From the NCBI GenBank assembly GCA_017409465.1, contig JAFQSQ010000001.1, positions 1 to 51,881 of the forward strand: DNA of 51,881 bases. Direction: 5' to 3'. This DNA is from Akkermansia sp. (GTDB taxonomy: Bacteria; Verrucomicrobiota; Verrucomicrobiia; Verrucomicrobiales; Akkermansiaceae). The notes beneath the pieces were generated by a model that saw only the letters and a list, made by a program, of their open reading frames with translations, did not search any database and had not been told where the DNA came from. The translations under genes were made by a program, and so were the position numbers. Positions 16,379-26,011 of the stretch are shown here, piece after piece (position 1 is the first letter of the stretch; every line of letters starts with the position of its first letter).

Positions 16379-17824
16379 ATGAAGCAAGACAACAAACTCA
16401 CGACAGCCGCCGGAGCCCCGGTGGCAGATAATAACAACAGCCTCACTGCCGGACCGCGTGGCCCGCAGCTCATGCAGGATGTCTGGTACTTCGAGAAGAT
16501 GGGACACTTCAACCGCGAGGTTATCCCGGAACGCCGTATGCACGCCAAGGGCGCAGGTGCTTTCGGTACGTTCCGCGTCACCCACGATATCACGCGCTAC
16601 ACCCGAGCAGCGCTCTTCAACCGGATAGGCAAGGAAACGCCGGTATTCGTGCGTTTCTCCACCGTGGCCGGCGAGCGAGGAGCCGCCGATGCGGAGCGCG
16701 ATATTCGCGGTTTCGCCGTCAAGTTCTACACGGAAGAGGGCAACTGGGATCTGGTGGGTAACAATACCCCCGTATTCTTCCTGCGCGACCCGCTCAAGTT
16801 CCCTGATCTCAACCACGCCATCAAGCGCGACCCCCGCACCGGGCTGACCAATCCCACCTCGAACTGGGATTTCTGGACCAGCCTGCCGGAGGCGTTCCAC
16901 CAGGTCACAATCGTGATGAGCGACCGCGGTATACCGGACGGCTACCGCCACATGCACGGATTCGGCAGCCACACTTTCTCGCTGCTGAATGCGGACAACG
17001 AGCGAGTATGGGTCAAATTTCACTGGATATGCCAACAGGGTATCCGCAATCTGACAGACGCACAGGCCGCGGCCCTCATCGCTCGCGACCGCGACAGCTC
17101 TACCCGCGACCTCTTCGACGCTATCGAACGCGGTGCATACCCCCGATGGAAGCTCTGTATCCAGGTCATGACTCAGGAGCAGGCCAGGCACACGGCTTTC
17201 AATCCGTTCGACCTCACCAAGGTCTGGCCCCACGGGGATTTTCCGCTGATAGAGGTGGGCGAGATGGAGCTGAACCGCAATCCCGACAATTATTTCGCCG
17301 ATGTGGAACAGGCGGCATTCAACCCTGCCCATGTGGTGCCCGGTATCGGCTTCTCCCCGGACAAGATGCTGCAAGGTCGCCTGTTCGCCTATGGCGATGC
17401 CCAGCGCTACCGGCTCGGGGTGAATCATATGCAGATTCCCGTCAATCGTCCTCGATGCCCCTACCACTCGTTCCACAAAGATGGCCGGATGCGCACAGAC
17501 GGCAACAACGGAGCCGCCATCAACTACGAGCCCAACAGCTTCGGTGAATGGAGAGAACAGCCCGAGTTCCGCGAAGCTCCCATCGAAACAGACGGACCGG
17601 GCGACCGGTGGAACTTCCACCTCGATGACGCCGACTACTACTCACAGCCACGTGCGCTCTTCCGGCTCATGACCCCTGCTCAGCAACAGGCGCTTTTCGA
17701 CAACACGGCTCGCGCTATGGAATCCGTGCCGGAGTTCATCAAACGTCGCCATATCGAACACTGCCTGGCCTGCGATGCCGCCTACGGGCACGGAGTGGCT
17801 CGCGCCATGGGAATCGAGCTCTGA
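16379..17824 (+). CDS. katA: Heme catalase, small-subunit monofunctional type
   Basis: Catalase dismutates hydrogen peroxide to water and oxygen. The 481-residue protein matches clade 3 catalases in length. It has active-site His55 in [29 protein letters not shown], the Asn-bearing [10 protein letters not shown], and the heme ligand Tyr338 in [24 protein letters not shown] and [28 protein letters not shown] (in segments) are classic family stretches. ATG 16379 is preferred to the GTG at 16370. The gene stands alone, with a strong hairpin after it. With rubrerythrin it marks a peroxide-defended, possibly oxygen-tolerant anaerobe. Confidence 0.95.
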   Translation: MKQDNKLTTAAGAPVADNNNSLTAGPRGPQLMQDVWYFEKMGHFNREVIPERRMHAKGAGAFGTFRVTHDITRYTRAALFNRIGKETPVFVRFSTVAGERGAADAERDIRGFAVKFYTEEGNWDLVGNNTPVFFLRDPLKFPDLNHAIKRDPRTGLTNPTSNWDFWTSLPEAFHQVTIVMSDRGIPDGYRHMHGFGSHTFSLLNADNERVWVKFHWICQQGIRNLTDAQAAALIARDRDSSTRDLFDAIERGAYPRWKLCIQVMTQEQARHTAFNPFDLTKVWPHGDFPLIEVGEMELNRNPDNYFADVEQAAFNPAHVVPGIGFSPDKMLQGRLFAYGDAQRYRLGVNHMQIPVNRPRCPYHSFHKDGRMRTDGNNGAAINYEPNSFGEWREQPEFREAPIETDGPGDRWNFHLDDADYYSQPRALFRLMTPAQQQALFDNTARAMESVPEFIKRRHIEHCLACDAAYGHGVARAMGIEL

Positions 17825-17833
17825 ATAAAGCAG

Positions 17834-17867
17834 GCACCACCCCATGCAGCAGGGCATGGGGTGGTGC
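17834..17867. terminator. Strong inverted repeat between convergent genes
   Basis: A perfect 14-bp stem (17834-17847 with 17854-17867) and 6-nt loop, with no T tract on either side, between katA and the convergent minus-strand gene. It probably stops or protects transcript ends. Confidence 0.6.
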
Positions 17868-17897
17868 GCATACATGAGGGTTATACGGCACTGCGGC

Positions 17898-18722
17898 TTA
17901 CTCAGCGGCAGGTGTCGGCTCTGCCTCTGCTGCTTCAGGCGCAGAGGGCGCAGCCGAACGCGACGGACGATGGCGAGCGGCTTCCAGCAGGAAAATCTCT
18001 GCCACCTTGAATGCGCGGCGGGATGCCTCAGCGGCGGTGCGGTCATCCATCAGCGCCAGGCCTTCCTCCGTCACTTCGCCGAGGAAAATCTTCCAGGCAC
18101 GCCGGTTCAGCTCTTCCGGATCGACCTGGGTGGGCTGGTACTGCTGCGGGTCACGTCCTGCCTCATCGCGGTTGCGATTGCGGTTGCGGCGGCGCTTGCG
18201 GCGGTTGCTGCTGCCACCGCCTTCGTTGCCCCCCACGATTTCAGGGGTAGCAAAGCCGGGCACGGGTTCCGACCGGCGGAACTCTGAGGGCGGCTCGGGG
18301 ATATCGTTCGGTTCGGTCTGAGCCGTCGCGGGCTGAGGCTGCGGGGTCTCAGGCACAGACTCCGTCGTTTCCGGCTTATCCTGACCGGTGCGAGCATCAC
18401 GCACCCTGCGGCGGGGACGATGATTGCTTTTTTCCTGCGGGGTCGGAGCAGATGCCTCGGGAGCGGACTCAGCCGTTTTTTCCACAACCTGCGCCGGGGC
18501 GGGTGTTTCCACCGGTGCCGGGGCGGGTGCTTCAGCGGGGATTTCTTTCTTACGGCGCGGAGCACGCGGCTTGCTCGTTTTGGCGGGAGCGGGGACGGAG
18601 GCGGCGGGCTCGCCGACATCTCCGGAGGGCACAGCTGCGGGAGCCTTACTCGCAGACTTGCGCGGGGCGCGAGTCCGGGTCGGCTTCACCGGAGCCTCTG
18701 TTTTCTTCTCTTCCTGTTCCAT
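17898..18722 (-). CDS. Disordered Pro/Ala/Arg-rich protein with conserved helical C-terminus
   Basis: The 274-residue protein has about 185 N-terminal residues of low-complexity AP, KPRAPRRKK and PQPQP segments. A strongly basic run RRKRRRNRNRNRDE follows, then a compact helical end (about 200-255) DPEELNRRAWKIFLGEVTEE...AAEASRRAFKVAEIFLLEAA. The basic run suggests nucleic-acid binding; that is inference. The start is placed at 18722, 14 nt after the deacetylase stop, rather than at the longer frame start at 18788, which would lie inside it. No known family is assigned. Confidence 0.65.
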   Translation of the reverse strand: MEQEEKKTEAPVKPTRTRAPRKSASKAPAAVPSGDVGEPAASVPAPAKTSKPRAPRRKKEIPAEAPAPAPVETPAPAQVVEKTAESAPEASAPTPQEKSNHRPRRRVRDARTGQDKPETTESVPETPQPQPATAQTEPNDIPEPPSEFRRSEPVPGFATPEIVGGNEGGGSSNRRKRRRNRNRNRDEAGRDPQQYQPTQVDPEELNRRAWKIFLGEVTEEGLALMDDRTAAEASRRAFKVAEIFLLEAARHRPSRSAAPSAPEAAEAEPTPAAE

Positions 18723-18736
18723 GTTATAAGAATAGA

Positions 18737-19996
18737 TTATTTCGATTGGGTTGGGGTCGTCGCGTACGGGTCGATGCAGAACGTCCACTCAGCCTTATGG
18801 CTGGTGCCGGTCGTGCTCTTCCAGGTAACGAGAACGGAGATGTGGGGCATGTAGATCCGGCAGGGCGGAGTCCACTGCAGGGAGCGCGTATTGCTGTTGA
18901 CGACAGCAGGTACGCGCCCGAAACCGCTCACTTTCATGCGAACGGTTGAGATGTCCACCCCGGCTACCTCGCTCATGTCAGCAGAGATTGCCCCGAAATC
19001 ACACGTAACAGTGGAATTGGGCACGGGATGCACAGGGAACGGCGGCAGCGGCGTAGACGCAGGCAGAGTACCGGGGGTGGCTCCTGTCGTCGCGGCCGTA
19101 CCGAGTTGCGCCACGCGAAAATCCATGGCGTTCTTGAAAATGGAATGATTGTTGCCGAAAATCATGTACCGGCGAATCTGCATCGGGTCTTCCGAACAGG
19201 TCACCTTGCCGGGTATCACCGTAAAGGCCGCCGCGCAACCATAGCCGGGCAGGCGCTCCAGCATCGCCGGGGTGACATACCCACCCGGGTAGCAATAGGT
19301 ATTGATCGTACCGAACAGTTCGGACAGCTTCGGAAAGGTGGCGCCGATTTCCTTATCGATCATATCGGCTTCAGCCTCAGGGCCTGCAGCAGCCGCAGCC
19401 TTCCAGGCTCGGGGGTAGGGATGGCTGGCAGAGTGGCTGCCGACCGAAGCCCCATGCTGCTGCATCTCACGAATCATCGCCGGCGACATACTATCGCCCC
19501 GTCCGGAAAGGTAGTGGGTGTAGAGGAAGAGATGAAAGGGATAGCCGTATTCATGGAGGATGGGGTAGGCATCGGTATAGACGCTACGCCAGCCGTCATC
19601 CATGGTAATCAATACGCAGCGGGCAGGCAGCTCGCGAGTACCCAGCCGCCATTCGAGGAACTCCTGCATGCTGATGACCTTCAGCCCGGCATTGCGGATG
19701 TATTCCATCTGCGCCCGGAAGTCCGATGTACGCATCAGCATCTGCGTCACCGGAGCCGTCTTGCTGAAGTTGTGATAGCCCAGCACGGCCACACGAGTCT
19801 GATCCCGCGGCACGAGCAGCTCCGCGTCAGCCGGGGCTTCTTCCTCCCCGACCTCCTCAGCCGTATCGTCATCCAGCAGCGGCACCGCCGTGACCCACTC
19901 TTCATCCATCGGATCCGGATTGAGCGGCAGCGGAGCGACGTCTTGCCCGAACAACAGCCCCAGGCTCAGCATCAATGCTAACAGAATAGCTTTCAC
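18737..19996 (-). CDS. Secreted polysaccharide deacetylase (NodB domain)
   Basis: The 419-residue protein has a signal peptide (1-17, LLALMLSLGLLFG) and an acidic linker. The NodB fold spans about 65-290: metal motif 1 with Asp133-Asp134 (ITMDDGW), motif 2 His188/His192 (SHSASHP), and YCYPGGY as motif 3. A roughly 120-residue C-terminal beta-rich part follows a Thr/Pro linker. The family removes N- or O-acyl groups from polysaccharides such as peptidoglycan or exopolysaccharide; the substrate is not determinable here. It is cotranscribed with the basic disordered protein downstream. Confidence 0.88.
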   Translation of the reverse strand: MKAILLALMLSLGLLFGQDVAPLPLNPDPMDEEWVTAVPLLDDDTAEEVGEEEAPADAELLVPRDQTRVAVLGYHNFSKTAPVTQMLMRTSDFRAQMEYIRNAGLKVISMQEFLEWRLGTRELPARCVLITMDDGWRSVYTDAYPILHEYGYPFHLFLYTHYLSGRGDSMSPAMIREMQQHGASVGSHSASHPYPRAWKAAAAAGPEAEADMIDKEIGATFPKLSELFGTINTYCYPGGYVTPAMLERLPGYGCAAAFTVIPGKVTCSEDPMQIRRYMIFGNNHSIFKNAMDFRVAQLGTAATTGATPGTLPASTPLPPFPVHPVPNSTVTCDFGAISADMSEVAGVDISTVRMKVSGFGRVPAVVNSNTRSLQWTPPCRIYMPHISVLVTWKSTTGTSHKAEWTFCIDPYATTPTQSK

Positions 19997-20004
19997 CAGC
20001 CGGA

Positions 20005-20033
20005 AGCCTAGCAGGATTCACCCGGTATAGCAA
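20005..20033 (-). promoter_or_regulatory. Promoter of the deacetylase gene
   Basis: Minus strand: TTGCTA, 17 nt ending TGC, TAGGCT. The -10 is 8 nt from the ATG. Confidence 0.5.
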
Positions 20034-20118
20034 GCCTTTATTTCGGCATGTTCCCCACGGTAAGAAGCTCAAAATGATGACATCAAAGCGTCATGGCCCG
20101 CCTGAGTATAACTTTATG

Positions 20119-20148
20119 TTGGCAATCGGTGCTAAAAAATGCTAGAAT
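20119..20148 (+). promoter_or_regulatory. Promoter of the 20158-25923 operon
   Basis: TTGGCA (20119-20124), 18 nt ending TGC, TAGAAT (20143-20148). Nine nt separate the -10 from the ATG, so the mRNA is likely leaderless. Confidence 0.6.
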
Positions 20149-20157
20149 GCGCTACAC

Positions 20158-20946
20158 ATGGCAAGCAACGATATCATCTGCAAACCCACTCTCGACACCT
20201 TTCTGCGATTCGGTGTCGTGCTGGCGGCATTCTTCGGTTTCGGGCTCTATTTTTTCTACGATGCAGCAGTCGGGTACCGCCGAGCCAATGAGGTATTCTG
20301 CAGCTACCGGGAGTTCTCCAGGCTGGGTGCCATGGCGATGCAGGAGTCCGATGCCGCCAGATGGGCTGCACAGCGCCGCAACTCCCCTCTGCTGAAGGCA
20401 GAGATACAGGACGGCGAGCTGGTTGTCCGGGATGAGGCGCACGCCTACCCCCTCCCCCCCGATTGCGAGGCGGCCCGCACCTGCCCACCGGAGGTACACG
20501 ATCTGGCTACCATCAGCAAGAGCTGGAATGACTGCTGGCTGGCCTATTCCGCTCGGCTCAAATACCCGGCTACCCCCGGCGACCATGGGTATGAAGCCCC
20601 CGCCATCCGCGAGCAGTGGTACGCCGGAGGCGCCTGCATGGTGATATCAGCCCTCATTCTCGCCCTGATGATTCGTACGAAAGGTCGAGTCATGGCTCTG
20701 CGCGGCGATGAGGTCACGGCAGCAGGACAGACCTTCCTCATCAGCGATATCTCCTGTCTGGACCTCCGCCAGTGGGGCAAGGGCTTCAAGGGCATCGCCT
20801 ACGCCACAGTCAGAGGACGCAGGATACGCCTCGACGGCATGACCTACGGTGGGTTCAATCCTGAGAAAGGCGAACCGGCAGAAGCCTTCATGCGCGAGCT
20901 CCAGAGCCGCTACAAAGGCGACATCATCGAGTATGAACAGCAGTAA
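20158..20946 (+). CDS. Two-TM membrane protein of unknown function
   Basis: The 262-residue protein has TM helices at about 15-36 (LRFGVVLAAFFGFGLYFFY) and 158-176 (GGACMVISALILALMI). The polar loop of about 120 residues between them probably faces the periplasm. A C-terminal cytoplasmic domain (DEVTAAGQTFLISDISCLDLRQW...GIAYATVRGRR) has the beta pattern of a small PH-like domain. It heads an operon with a TPR protein, a pseudokinase fusion and der. No specific family is recognised. Confidence 0.65.
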   Translation: MASNDIICKPTLDTFLRFGVVLAAFFGFGLYFFYDAAVGYRRANEVFCSYREFSRLGAMAMQESDAARWAAQRRNSPLLKAEIQDGELVVRDEAHAYPLPPDCEAARTCPPEVHDLATISKSWNDCWLAYSARLKYPATPGDHGYEAPAIREQWYAGGACMVISALILALMIRTKGRVMALRGDEVTAAGQTFLISDISCLDLRQWGKGFKGIAYATVRGRRIRLDGMTYGGFNPEKGEPAEAFMRELQSRYKGDIIEYEQQ

Positions 20947-22207
20947 ACAAGAGAGAGAGCCCAGGCGCCGGACACGCACCCTGCGGTGGTTGCAATACCG
21001 CAGTCGGCGCGTGCTCTATGCTCTTGTTTCCCGGCGGGTGGTGGTGAATGTCCTCCTTGCAACCATCGCCGCCGAACTGACGGTACTGGGAGTCGGGCTC
21101 TCGCGGCGGCTGGAAATGGCGAATGAGGAATCATTCCTGGTTTCTCAGGCTCAGCTGGCAGTGCTGGAGGCTCAAGCCCTCTCAGAGGAAAACCTCAGCC
21201 GCGGCTCAGCCGGAATCAGCGCCCACACCGCCACCGCCCCGGATTCCCCCGATGCCCCGCCGCCGCTGCGTGCGCGCGATGTCGACACCATCCTGATGCA
21301 GGAGACCGATATGGGTATCACCATATCGCGGGAAGATGACCCTCCGGCCACACCGGAGACCGAGACCACAGCCCCGAAGGAAGAGAACAGCGATATCAGG
21401 GATGAAACGGATCTGCTGATACGCAAGGGTGTCGCCTCCCTCACCGCCGGCGATATGCGGCTCTGCGTCCTCTGCATGGAGGAAGCGCGCCTGCTCAGCC
21501 CCGATAGCCCGGCGGCGCTATATTACCTGGGAGTGGCGTACGACAAGCTGCTCAACCCGCTCAAAGCAAGAGAGTTCTACACCAAGGTGTTCGCCATGCG
21601 CGACCGCGCCGGCGTCTACTTCCAACGCTCAGCCCGACGCCTCACGTACGGCTTTGAACAACCCGGCGCCTTGCGCGGCAAGCTGTCGTTCGGCCCCCAC
21701 CAGATGAACCACACCTACTCGGCAGATGAGGGAGAGAGTATCGATATCCTGCTGCCGGTCATCCTCGCCCCGGGCGAATCCGTGCGGCCGGACGACATAT
21801 ACATCGCCATCCAGTTCTTTGACCTGGTCAACGGGCGCAAGATTGAGTTCTCGCGCCTCGCCCGCCCCGAACTGAGCTGGCAGAGCGAAAGTCCGACCTG
21901 GCAGGAATGGGAAGAGCACCTGCGCATCAGCTACAAAGTGCCCCCCCTGACTCAGGAGGAAATGGACGCTTACGGCGATTTGAAGTACTACGGATTCACC
22001 GCCAAACTGTACTACAAGGGCGAGCCGCTCGACTGTATCAGCACCCCCTCCGCCCTCATCCTCCAGGAGCAGCGCCTGCACAGCCGCCGCAAGACATACA
22101 CACCGAGGGAGAACAGCCTCTTCCCCGATGATGGCCTGGCACCGGATGAAAGCGCCGTCCCCGTATCCGACTATACTGACAATCTGCTTCCCGCTTCCGA
22201 CGAATGA
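20933..22207 (+). CDS. Membrane-anchored TPR-like protein
   Basis: The 424-residue protein starts inside the previous gene (14-bp overlap); the upstream in-frame start at 20849 is rejected. A basic N-terminus precedes one TM helix at about 35-53 (VVVNVLLATIAAELTVLGVGL). A low-complexity acidic stretch follows, then a tetratricopeptide-like helical segment at about 163-225 (LIRKGVASLTAGDMRLCVLCMEEARLLSPDSPAALYYLGVAYDKL, in pieces). The C-terminal half is beta-rich (IYIAIQFFDLVNGRKIEFSR). A scaffold role in the envelope with its operon partners is inferred. Confidence 0.68.
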   Translation: MNSSKQEREPRRRTRTLRWLQYRSRRVLYALVSRRVVVNVLLATIAAELTVLGVGLSRRLEMANEESFLVSQAQLAVLEAQALSEENLSRGSAGISAHTATAPDSPDAPPPLRARDVDTILMQETDMGITISREDDPPATPETETTAPKEENSDIRDETDLLIRKGVASLTAGDMRLCVLCMEEARLLSPDSPAALYYLGVAYDKLLNPLKAREFYTKVFAMRDRAGVYFQRSARRLTYGFEQPGALRGKLSFGPHQMNHTYSADEGESIDILLPVILAPGESVRPDDIYIAIQFFDLVNGRKIEFSRLARPELSWQSESPTWQEWEEHLRISYKVPPLTQEEMDAYGDLKYYGFTAKLYYKGEPLDCISTPSALILQEQRLHSRRKTYTPRENSLFPDDGLAPDESAVPVSDYTDNLLPASDE

Positions 22208-23604
22208 CTCCCATATTTCCACAATTACCTCGCACGCTGGGGGGATACACGCTGACACGCCTGCTGCTGGTGGGTCCGGAGACTGAGCTTTACGAAGCTT
22301 CGCAGACCCACATGAACCGCCCTGTGATCATCGAGGTACTGCGTCCCGGGCTTCCCCGCGAGCGCGAAGCCGCCTTCCTGAATCGGGCTCGTCTCTGCGC
22401 CGCAGCTGAGCTCCCGCATGTACCCCGCGTGGTAGAGACGCTGATGGCCGAGGGAGTATGGTTCATCGCAGGCGAGATGCCCGAAGGGCGGACGCTGGCA
22501 GAAATCCACGCGAGCGGAGCCCGCCTCAGCCCCATCCAGATATGCGATATCGTGGAAGCCGCCGCCGAGGTATACACCATGACGGAAAAGGCGGAGCTGG
22601 CCACCATGGCGCTGACCCCCTACAGTATCTTCCTGAACGACGCGGGGAAACCCTCCTTCCTGCCACCCATCCGGGACGGCGAGATACAGGAGGGCGACAC
22701 GGCATGCAACATGCAGTATCTGGCCGCCGTGCTCGAGCCCCTGCGCCCGGTGAACGTGGAGGGAGAAAACCGTGTACTCTCCATCCTCCAATGGCTCCGG
22801 GAGGGCTATGAGGGACAGCCCGTCGCCTGGGATACGTTCACCTACGTCTGCGGTATCGTCCGCGAACAACTCAGCACCGGCACAGAGAATAATCCCGAAA
22901 ATTCCCGGCTCAGCGAAGCTCGCACCAAGCGCCATCTCCACCGGCTTCGGCGCAAACTGCTCCGCGCGCTCGGATTCACCGTACTGGCTCTCGCGGCCAT
23001 CGGCGGCTTATCGTGGCTGGGGACACTGTATCCCCAGGGTGAGCAGCCCACCCTCCCGGCTGTCCACAATGGGATGCTGGCAGCCAAACGCCACGGCAGC
23101 ACGCAGCACATCCTGATGCGCCCGGTCAGCATCAGAGAATACGAACACTTCATCAACAGCTGGAAGCTGCTGTCGGAGGATGAAAAGGCAGCCATCAACC
23201 GCAATATCCCCGACACCTGCGGCGAGCACATCCCCGGCGATTGGGAACAACAGCTGGCCGCTGCCGCGAACAAGGGCCAATACGCAGGTATGGAGCTCAC
23301 CCCGGACAGCCCCGTACGCAACGTCAGCTACTGGGATGCCCTGGCCTACACCCGCTTCAGCGCCTCCGGCGCCACACTGCCGGATGCCGCCCAGCTGCAG
23401 GCCGTACACAAGGCAGGCGGGGCTTCCGAGCTCAGCGAATGGAGTGCCACGGTCGCCGGCGACGGCTGGCTGGGAATCTACCCGGACAATGCCCCGCTGC
23501 TGATGGACATGGCTCACGATGCGCGCCCGCTGCCGGCACCGGATTACGCTTATCGCTCCCCGAAAACCGGTTTTCGCATCGTCCTCACCTCATTGGACAA
23601 ATAA
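22204..23604 (+). CDS. Pseudokinase-TM-FGE-like fusion protein
   Basis: The 466-residue protein begins with a Ser/Thr-kinase-like domain (about 10-215). GGYTLTRLLLVGPETELYEA resembles a glycine loop, VIIEVLRPG sits where vAiKvl is expected (Lys replaced by Glu), and MALTPYSIFLNDAGKPSFLPP (in segments) replaces HRDLKPxN...DFG. All catalytic residues are therefore missing. A TM helix (about 253-277) leads to a periplasmic domain with the formylglycine-generating-enzyme-like layout: MRPVSIREYEHFI, GMELTPDSPVRNVSYWDALAYTRF (in segments), LPDAAQLQAV and KTGFRIVL. The FGE-type catalytic cysteines are absent. It overlaps the previous stop by 4 bp. A transmembrane binding or signalling role is inferred. 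Confidence 0.72.
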   Translation: MTPIFPQLPRTLGGYTLTRLLLVGPETELYEASQTHMNRPVIIEVLRPGLPREREAAFLNRARLCAAAELPHVPRVVETLMAEGVWFIAGEMPEGRTLAEIHASGARLSPIQICDIVEAAAEVYTMTEKAELATMALTPYSIFLNDAGKPSFLPPIRDGEIQEGDTACNMQYLAAVLEPLRPVNVEGENRVLSILQWLREGYEGQPVAWDTFTYVCGIVREQLSTGTENNPENSRLSEARTKRHLHRLRRKLLRALGFTVLALAAIGGLSWLGTLYPQGEQPTLPAVHNGMLAAKRHGSTQHILMRPVSIREYEHFINSWKLLSEDEKAAINRNIPDTCGEHIPGDWEQQLAAAANKGQYAGMELTPDSPVRNVSYWDALAYTRFSASGATLPDAAQLQAVHKAGGASELSEWSATVAGDGWLGIYPDNAPLLMDMAHDARPLPAPDYAYRSPKTGFRIVLTSLDK

Positions 23605-23618
23605 AACTTCACCATATC

Positions 23619-24470
23619 ATGAAACACATAAAACACATCATCAGCCTGTTCGTATTCGTGTTCTGCCTGCTGGCCGCCATGCCGGCATCGGCTCAGGTAG
23701 AATTGCGACTGGAGCCTATCCGCCGCGATTTCATCGTCGGGGAGAGCGTCGCCCTCAAACTCACTGTCGTCAACCATACCGATGCGTCTATCTCACTCAC
23801 CAACATCCCCGGGAGACCCTGGCTGCACTTTCTGGTCGGGCGTCGCGGTGAGGACGGCGCCATAGCCCCCTTCGCCAGCCCGAAGTTCCCCGACCTGAAA
23901 CTCACCCCCGGCTCCACCCGAGCCTTCCAGGTCGAACTGGGCGGATTCTATCGACTGGAGCGAGACGGCTCCTACTGGGCAGTGGCGACTATCCGCATGC
24001 CCGACGGAGTCAGCACCTACAGCTCCAACCGAGCCCCCTTTGTCATGACCAACGGCGGAGAAGTGCGAGCCTTCACCATCCAGGCCCGGGGCGAGCGCCT
24101 GCATATGAGCCTGCGTCTCGCTCGCATCGATAATCAGGAGTGCCTGTTCGGCCAGGTGCGCAATGCTGACACCAAACGCATCATCGGAGCCTGCTACATG
24201 GGGCGCTATCTCAACTTCATGGAGCCTCGTGTGCTCCTGGATGCCGCGCAGAACATGCACGTCCTCTGTCAGTCCTCTGAGCAGTTCTATACCTACTCCA
24301 TCATGAACACCCGGGGAGGCAACGCGCAGCGCAAGATATACCGCCGCGCCGGGGGACCGGTCGACCTCATCAGCACCGGCCGCGGCGTCCAACCCGTAGG
24401 GCTTATCCCCTACGTCAAGCCCAAGCCCGGCGAGGAGGGCATGCGCCGCGCTTCGGATCGTCCGCTGTAA
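23619..24470 (+). CDS. Secreted protein with N-terminal Ig-like/beta domain
   Basis: The 283-residue protein has a signal peptide ending PASA (about 1-25). RRDFIVGESVALKLTVVNHTD around 30-50 is typical of bacterial Ig-like beta-sandwich starts. Two Cys occur in the second half (CLFGQVRN, ACYMGRY). The start at 23619 is chosen for the signal peptide; the frame is open much further upstream but there overlaps the pseudokinase gene. It lies in the operon before der. No known family is assigned. Confidence 0.68.
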   Translation: MKHIKHIISLFVFVFCLLAAMPASAQVELRLEPIRRDFIVGESVALKLTVVNHTDASISLTNIPGRPWLHFLVGRRGEDGAIAPFASPKFPDLKLTPGSTRAFQVELGGFYRLERDGSYWAVATIRMPDGVSTYSSNRAPFVMTNGGEVRAFTIQARGERLHMSLRLARIDNQECLFGQVRNADTKRIIGACYMGRYLNFMEPRVLLDAAQNMHVLCQSSEQFYTYSIMNTRGGNAQRKIYRRAGGPVDLISTGRGVQPVGLIPYVKPKPGEEGMRRASDRPL

Positions 24471-24504
24471 CACAAGCCACCACCACATACACGCAACAGG
24501 AAAC

Positions 24505-25923
24505 ATGTCTGTACCGACCATTGCTATCGTAGGCCGCCCGAACGTCGGCAAATCCGCCATATTCAACCGTATGGCAGGGCGCCGCATTGCCATCGTACAC
24601 GATCAGCCGGGAGTCACCCGCGACCGCCTCAGTGCACCATGCCGCATCACTGATTATGAAGCTCTGCTGGTGGATACCGGCGGCATCGGCTCGACGCTGG
24701 ACGATGGATTTGCCGCGCAGGTGGCCCGAGAGGCTGATATCGCGCTCAACGCGGCCGACCTCATCATGTTCGTCTGCGACTGCCGCGACCACCTGACCCC
24801 CATCGACAGAAACATCGCCACCATGCTGCACAAGAGCGATATCCCGGTGCTGCTGGTGCTCAACAAGGCCGATACGGAAAAACAGGAACTCAATCTCGGG
24901 GAATTTACGGAACTGGGTTTTGCAGACTACGTGTTCACCTCAGCAGCTCACGGTCGCGGCTTCCACGAACTAGCCACCAAGCTCAACCGCAAACTCAAGG
25001 AGCTGGGTGCCACCCCCGTCCGAGCCGAGGCCGACCCCACCGCCACCCCGGAGGAAGAGCCTGATCGCGAAGAGGTAACAGCTGATTCTCCCATCCGCAT
25101 GGCTATCGTCGGCCGCCCGAACGCCGGCAAATCCTCGCTGGTCAACGCCATCCTTCAGGACAAGCGCACCATCGTCTCAGACGTCGCCGGTACCACACGC
25201 GATGCCATCGACATCCCCTATGCCCACGGAGACCGGAACTTTGTACTGATTGACACTGCCGGCATGCGCCCGCGCTCCAGGCGCGACACCTCCGTAGAGG
25301 TATTCTCTGCCATGCGCAGTGAGAAAGCCATACGCCGCTCCGATATCTGCCTGCTGGTCATCGACCTGGCAGCCGGAGTCACCCAGCAGGATCGACGCAT
25401 CGGTTCCATCATCGCCAAAGAATGCAAGCCCTGCATCGTGGTTGTCAACAAATTCGACCTCTATTGCCCCGATGCGCCCCTCTCAGCCCGCAAAGAAGCA
25501 GCCAAGGAGCACGTGAAGGAGCAGCTCTTCTTCCTCGACTATGCGCCGGTAGTCATCGTATCTGCCAAAGAGGGACGAGGCCTGGAGCACATCTTCAAGG
25601 CACTGGAGCGCGTGCAGAAATGCTCGCTCAACATGCCCGGCACCGGCGAGCTCAACCGCCTGCTGCAGCGTGCCATGGAAATCAACCCTCCCGGCCAGCA
25701 CCGCACCCTGCGCAAGCGGCTCAAGCTCTTCTACGCCACTACGGCCGTCAACGAAAAGTACACCACCATCCCGGTGCCCACCTATGTGCTCTTCGTGAAT
25801 GACAAGCGCCTGCTGGCAGACAGCTATGCACAGTTCCTGCGCAACACCATCCGCTCACGTATCAACGCAGAGGGTATCCCCATCGTCCTCTCGCCTCGTT
25901 CCCGCGTACGCAACACGGACTGA
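24505..25923 (+). CDS. der: Ribosome-biogenesis GTPase Der (EngA)
   Basis: Der is an essential double-GTPase that helps 50S subunit assembly. The 472-residue protein has two G domains, with G1 motifs GRPNVGKS (about 10-17) and GRPNAGKS (about 203-210). DTGGI/DTAGM are the G3 motifs and NKAD/NKFD the G4 motifs. The C-terminal KH-like domain (about 385-465) contains YATTAVNEKYTTIPVPTYVLFVN in segments. The two domains are joined by an acidic linker (TATPEEEPDREE). It is the last gene of the operon and is followed by a bidirectional terminator. Confidence 0.95.
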   Translation: MSVPTIAIVGRPNVGKSAIFNRMAGRRIAIVHDQPGVTRDRLSAPCRITDYEALLVDTGGIGSTLDDGFAAQVAREADIALNAADLIMFVCDCRDHLTPIDRNIATMLHKSDIPVLLVLNKADTEKQELNLGEFTELGFADYVFTSAAHGRGFHELATKLNRKLKELGATPVRAEADPTATPEEEPDREEVTADSPIRMAIVGRPNAGKSSLVNAILQDKRTIVSDVAGTTRDAIDIPYAHGDRNFVLIDTAGMRPRSRRDTSVEVFSAMRSEKAIRRSDICLLVIDLAAGVTQQDRRIGSIIAKECKPCIVVVNKFDLYCPDAPLSARKEAAKEHVKEQLFFLDYAPVVIVSAKEGRGLEHIFKALERVQKCSLNMPGTGELNRLLQRAMEINPPGQHRTLRKRLKLFYATTAVNEKYTTIPVPTYVLFVNDKRLLADSYAQFLRNTIRSRINAEGIPIVLSPRSRVRNTD

Positions 25924-25942
25924 TAACGCCGCAAGCCCCTCA

Positions 25943-25989
25943 AAAAACAGCCGGATATCCCACGCTCAGTGAGATATCCGGCTGTTTTT
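25943..25989. terminator. Bidirectional terminator between der and TM2 gene
   Basis: A perfect 17-bp stem (25943-25959 with 25973-25989), with A-rich start and T-rich end, works for both convergent genes. Confidence 0.88.
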
Positions 25990-26011
25990 CAGTGAAATAT
26001 CGCCACGTCAA

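Noticed and set aside
16289..17620. 443-codon minus-strand frame over katA
   Set aside because: Antisense to an intact catalase, with no recognisable motif.
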